A stretch of DNA of 26,687 nucleotides from JAJRXG01 sp964470035 (GTDB lineage: Bacteria; Bacteroidota; Bacteroidia; Chitinophagales; Saprospiraceae): positions 1 through 26,687 of the forward strand of contig CAYYBR010000021.1 in assembly GCA_964470035.1 (NCBI GenBank), read 5' to 3'. Below, in pieces: positions 25,652 through 26,687 of this stretch. The translations under genes and the position numbers were made by a program. Under the pieces are notes generated by a model, which worked only from the letters and a program-made list of their open reading frames with translations, did no database searches and was not told the DNA's origin. Numbering within the stretch: position 1 is the first letter of the stretch; the number at the start of each line of letters is the position of its first letter.

Positions 25652-26578
25652 TCATAGTCGGTTATATAAATCAATGTTAAAAAGTTTCCTACTCGCATTA
25701 TGGTCAAATGGATCGAGCAACAAAAAAGCAGCTTCAGATTCCACGTGATTCAACGTACTAAGACCATTTCTCTTTCTTAGATTCAACAATCCCTCGTTAT
25801 AATTATCCAATATGTATAGCTCCTTAATCTCTCTGTTTTCCTTTTCTAATGAGTCGAAGATATCTCTATGTTTTATATAGACATCATGGATGCTGTCTTC
25901 GTATTTACGAGTCAATTTTATTAGTTTCGACAGTCCAGACTGATCATCACTGAGGTCCTTATTTAAGGCTACGATAATTAACTCATCAAAATTTTCAAAT
26001 AAATTAGACCTATCGTGGTCTCGAACAAGGCAGCTTAGAAGGCATTTGTCATAATGCTCAAATACTTCTTTTCTTATTAATTTAAGCATTTGTTTATCCG
26101 ATTCTGAAATAGCCTCTTCCAATTCCATTCTTACTGTCATTTTGAAAGGAAAGATCTTGTTGTATTGAAGATCGGTGTACGCACTTATAAAAAGAGAGTC
26201 AGACGAAATAGCTTCTACTAAATTGGCCAAGTATTGTCTATCATCATCCATTCTCAATCTTTCGAAAGATTCATAAAGTGATAATTCGTTTGGAGTGAAT
26301 ATATTCTTTAGTGATGATCTAAAAGACTGATTTTCCTTCTGCAAACTCCCTTTGATGTCACTACTATTTCTTAGTATTTCACTCTTCTTTTGTTCGTGAT
26401 CTATCCATACTTCTTTGAGTTTTTCTTTCCTATATAAAGATAGGTTAAGATAGAGTGACCACCTATCGACATGACTTGTTGCCAGAGATTCAACAACATC
26501 TCTACTCAACTGCGCAGATAAACAAGAAGGAAGAACAAAAAACAGAATCAATAAAAAAACAATACCTCTACTTATCAT
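25652..26578 (-). CDS. Secreted helical protein of unknown function (Spy/CpxP-like helices possible)
   Basis: A 308-residue protein with a signal peptide ending around CLSAQ (residue ~23); the Cys is not in a good lipobox. The rest is strongly helical and charged. The early part (SLYLNLSLYRKEKLKEVWID, and later LKNIFTPNELSLYESF) has the layout of periplasmic Spy/CpxP-type helical proteins, whose repeats end in an LTxxQ-like turn, but the match is weak. A similar helical pattern may recur in the second half. No enzymatic motif was seen. It lies 99 bp upstream of the 1240-aa gene on the same strand and may be in the same transcription unit. The start is supported by the signal peptide. Confidence 0.7.
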   Translation of the reverse strand: MISRGIVFLLILFFVLPSCLSAQLSRDVVESLATSHVDRWSLYLNLSLYRKEKLKEVWIDHEQKKSEILRNSSDIKGSLQKENQSFRSSLKNIFTPNELSLYESFERLRMDDDRQYLANLVEAISSDSLFISAYTDLQYNKIFPFKMTVRMELEEAISESDKQMLKLIRKEVFEHYDKCLLSCLVRDHDRSNLFENFDELIIVALNKDLSDDQSGLSKLIKLTRKYEDSIHDVYIKHRDIFDSLEKENREIKELYILDNYNEGLLNLRKRNGLSTLNHVESEAAFLLLDPFDHNASRKLFNIDLYNRL

Positions 26579-26635
26579 GACTATTTTCTTTAATAACTTT
26601 CATCAATTGTTCCTTATGATAACCTCGTTTCTCTA

Positions 26636-26665
26636 CACAATTAATTAAGATTCACCCTCAGCAAG
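26636..26665 (-). promoter_or_regulatory. Weak candidate promoter for the 308-aa gene
   Basis: On the minus strand CTTG (26665-26662) is followed after 18 bp by TAATTGTG (26643-26636), one base off the TAnnTTTG consensus. The same 18-bp spacing is seen upstream of the DoxX gene. The 57 bp between box and ATG would be a normal leader. Confidence 0.25.
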
Positions 26666-26687
26666 TGGTCGTCTGCCGTAATATATA

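Noticed and set aside
26579..26687. Short minus-strand frames at the right edge (IYYGRRPLAEGES then stop, and an overlapping 27-residue frame ending at 26570)
   Set aside because: The first could be the C-terminus of an upstream gene, but only 13 residues are visible; the second has no start codon and an in-frame stop just upstream. Neither can be called.

Overview
The window looks like a Bacteroidota chromosome segment, probably from a Saprospiria- or Flavobacteriia-like lineage. The evidence is a PorW/SprE-type lipoprotein of the type IX secretion/gliding machinery, a DUF2911 protein, a paired TetR and ABC1/AarF kinase, many lipoprotein signal peptides, mostly A/T-rich start contexts without Shine-Dalgarno sequences, and a few promoter-like TAnnTTTG boxes. 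Two runs of exactly 100 N (11953-12052 and 13834-13933) show that this is a draft or metagenome assembly. The first gap is flanked by an identical 55-bp sequence, so it is very probably a scaffolding artefact. Collapsing it restores an intact SGNH hydrolase gene. The second gap removes the end of one gene and the start of the next.

Layout. 1-1807 (minus): the first codons of an Opp/Dpp-type permease, behind the gene for its oligopeptide-binding lipoprotein. 1875-2786 (plus): a TIGR01777-type SDR epimerase whose 3' end overlaps a minus-strand pair, an M23 peptidase followed by a small HAD phosphatase (2776-4082). 4253-7834 (plus): the PorW-like lipoprotein and a DUF2911 protein, ended by a clear intrinsic terminator. 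7959-8975 (plus): a sterol-desaturase-family membrane hydroxylase and an unlisted 38-residue membrane peptide. 8977-12867 (minus): FtsK, an SGNH hydrolase and a DoxX-like membrane protein. 12962-15930 (plus): a MoeB/ThiF-type E1 enzyme with a rhodanese domain (cut), a DUF6503-like protein (cut) and a PLP-dependent decarboxylase. 15927-17927 (minus): ABC1/AarF kinase with its TetR-like partner. 18095-18841 (minus): a secreted coiled-coil protein with a SPOR-like end. 18842-19238 has no gene.

From about 19.2 kb the DNA is visibly more A/T-rich. It carries an intradiol-dioxygenase-like lipoprotein (plus) and then three minus-strand envelope genes. These are a secreted helical 308-aa protein, a 1240-aa lipoprotein that joins a degenerate metallophosphoesterase-like domain, a kinase-like domain, an RTX-like strip and an Omp85 barrel, and a 604-aa protein that joins a DsbD-N-like domain to a second Omp85 barrel. 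The two barrel genes are 21 bp apart and form the best candidate here for a poorly described system: two outer-membrane Omp85 proteins carrying unusual, partly pseudoenzymatic domains. The rest of the window is mostly ordinary housekeeping and envelope genes. No tRNA, rRNA, insertion sequence, prophage or CRISPR array was seen.
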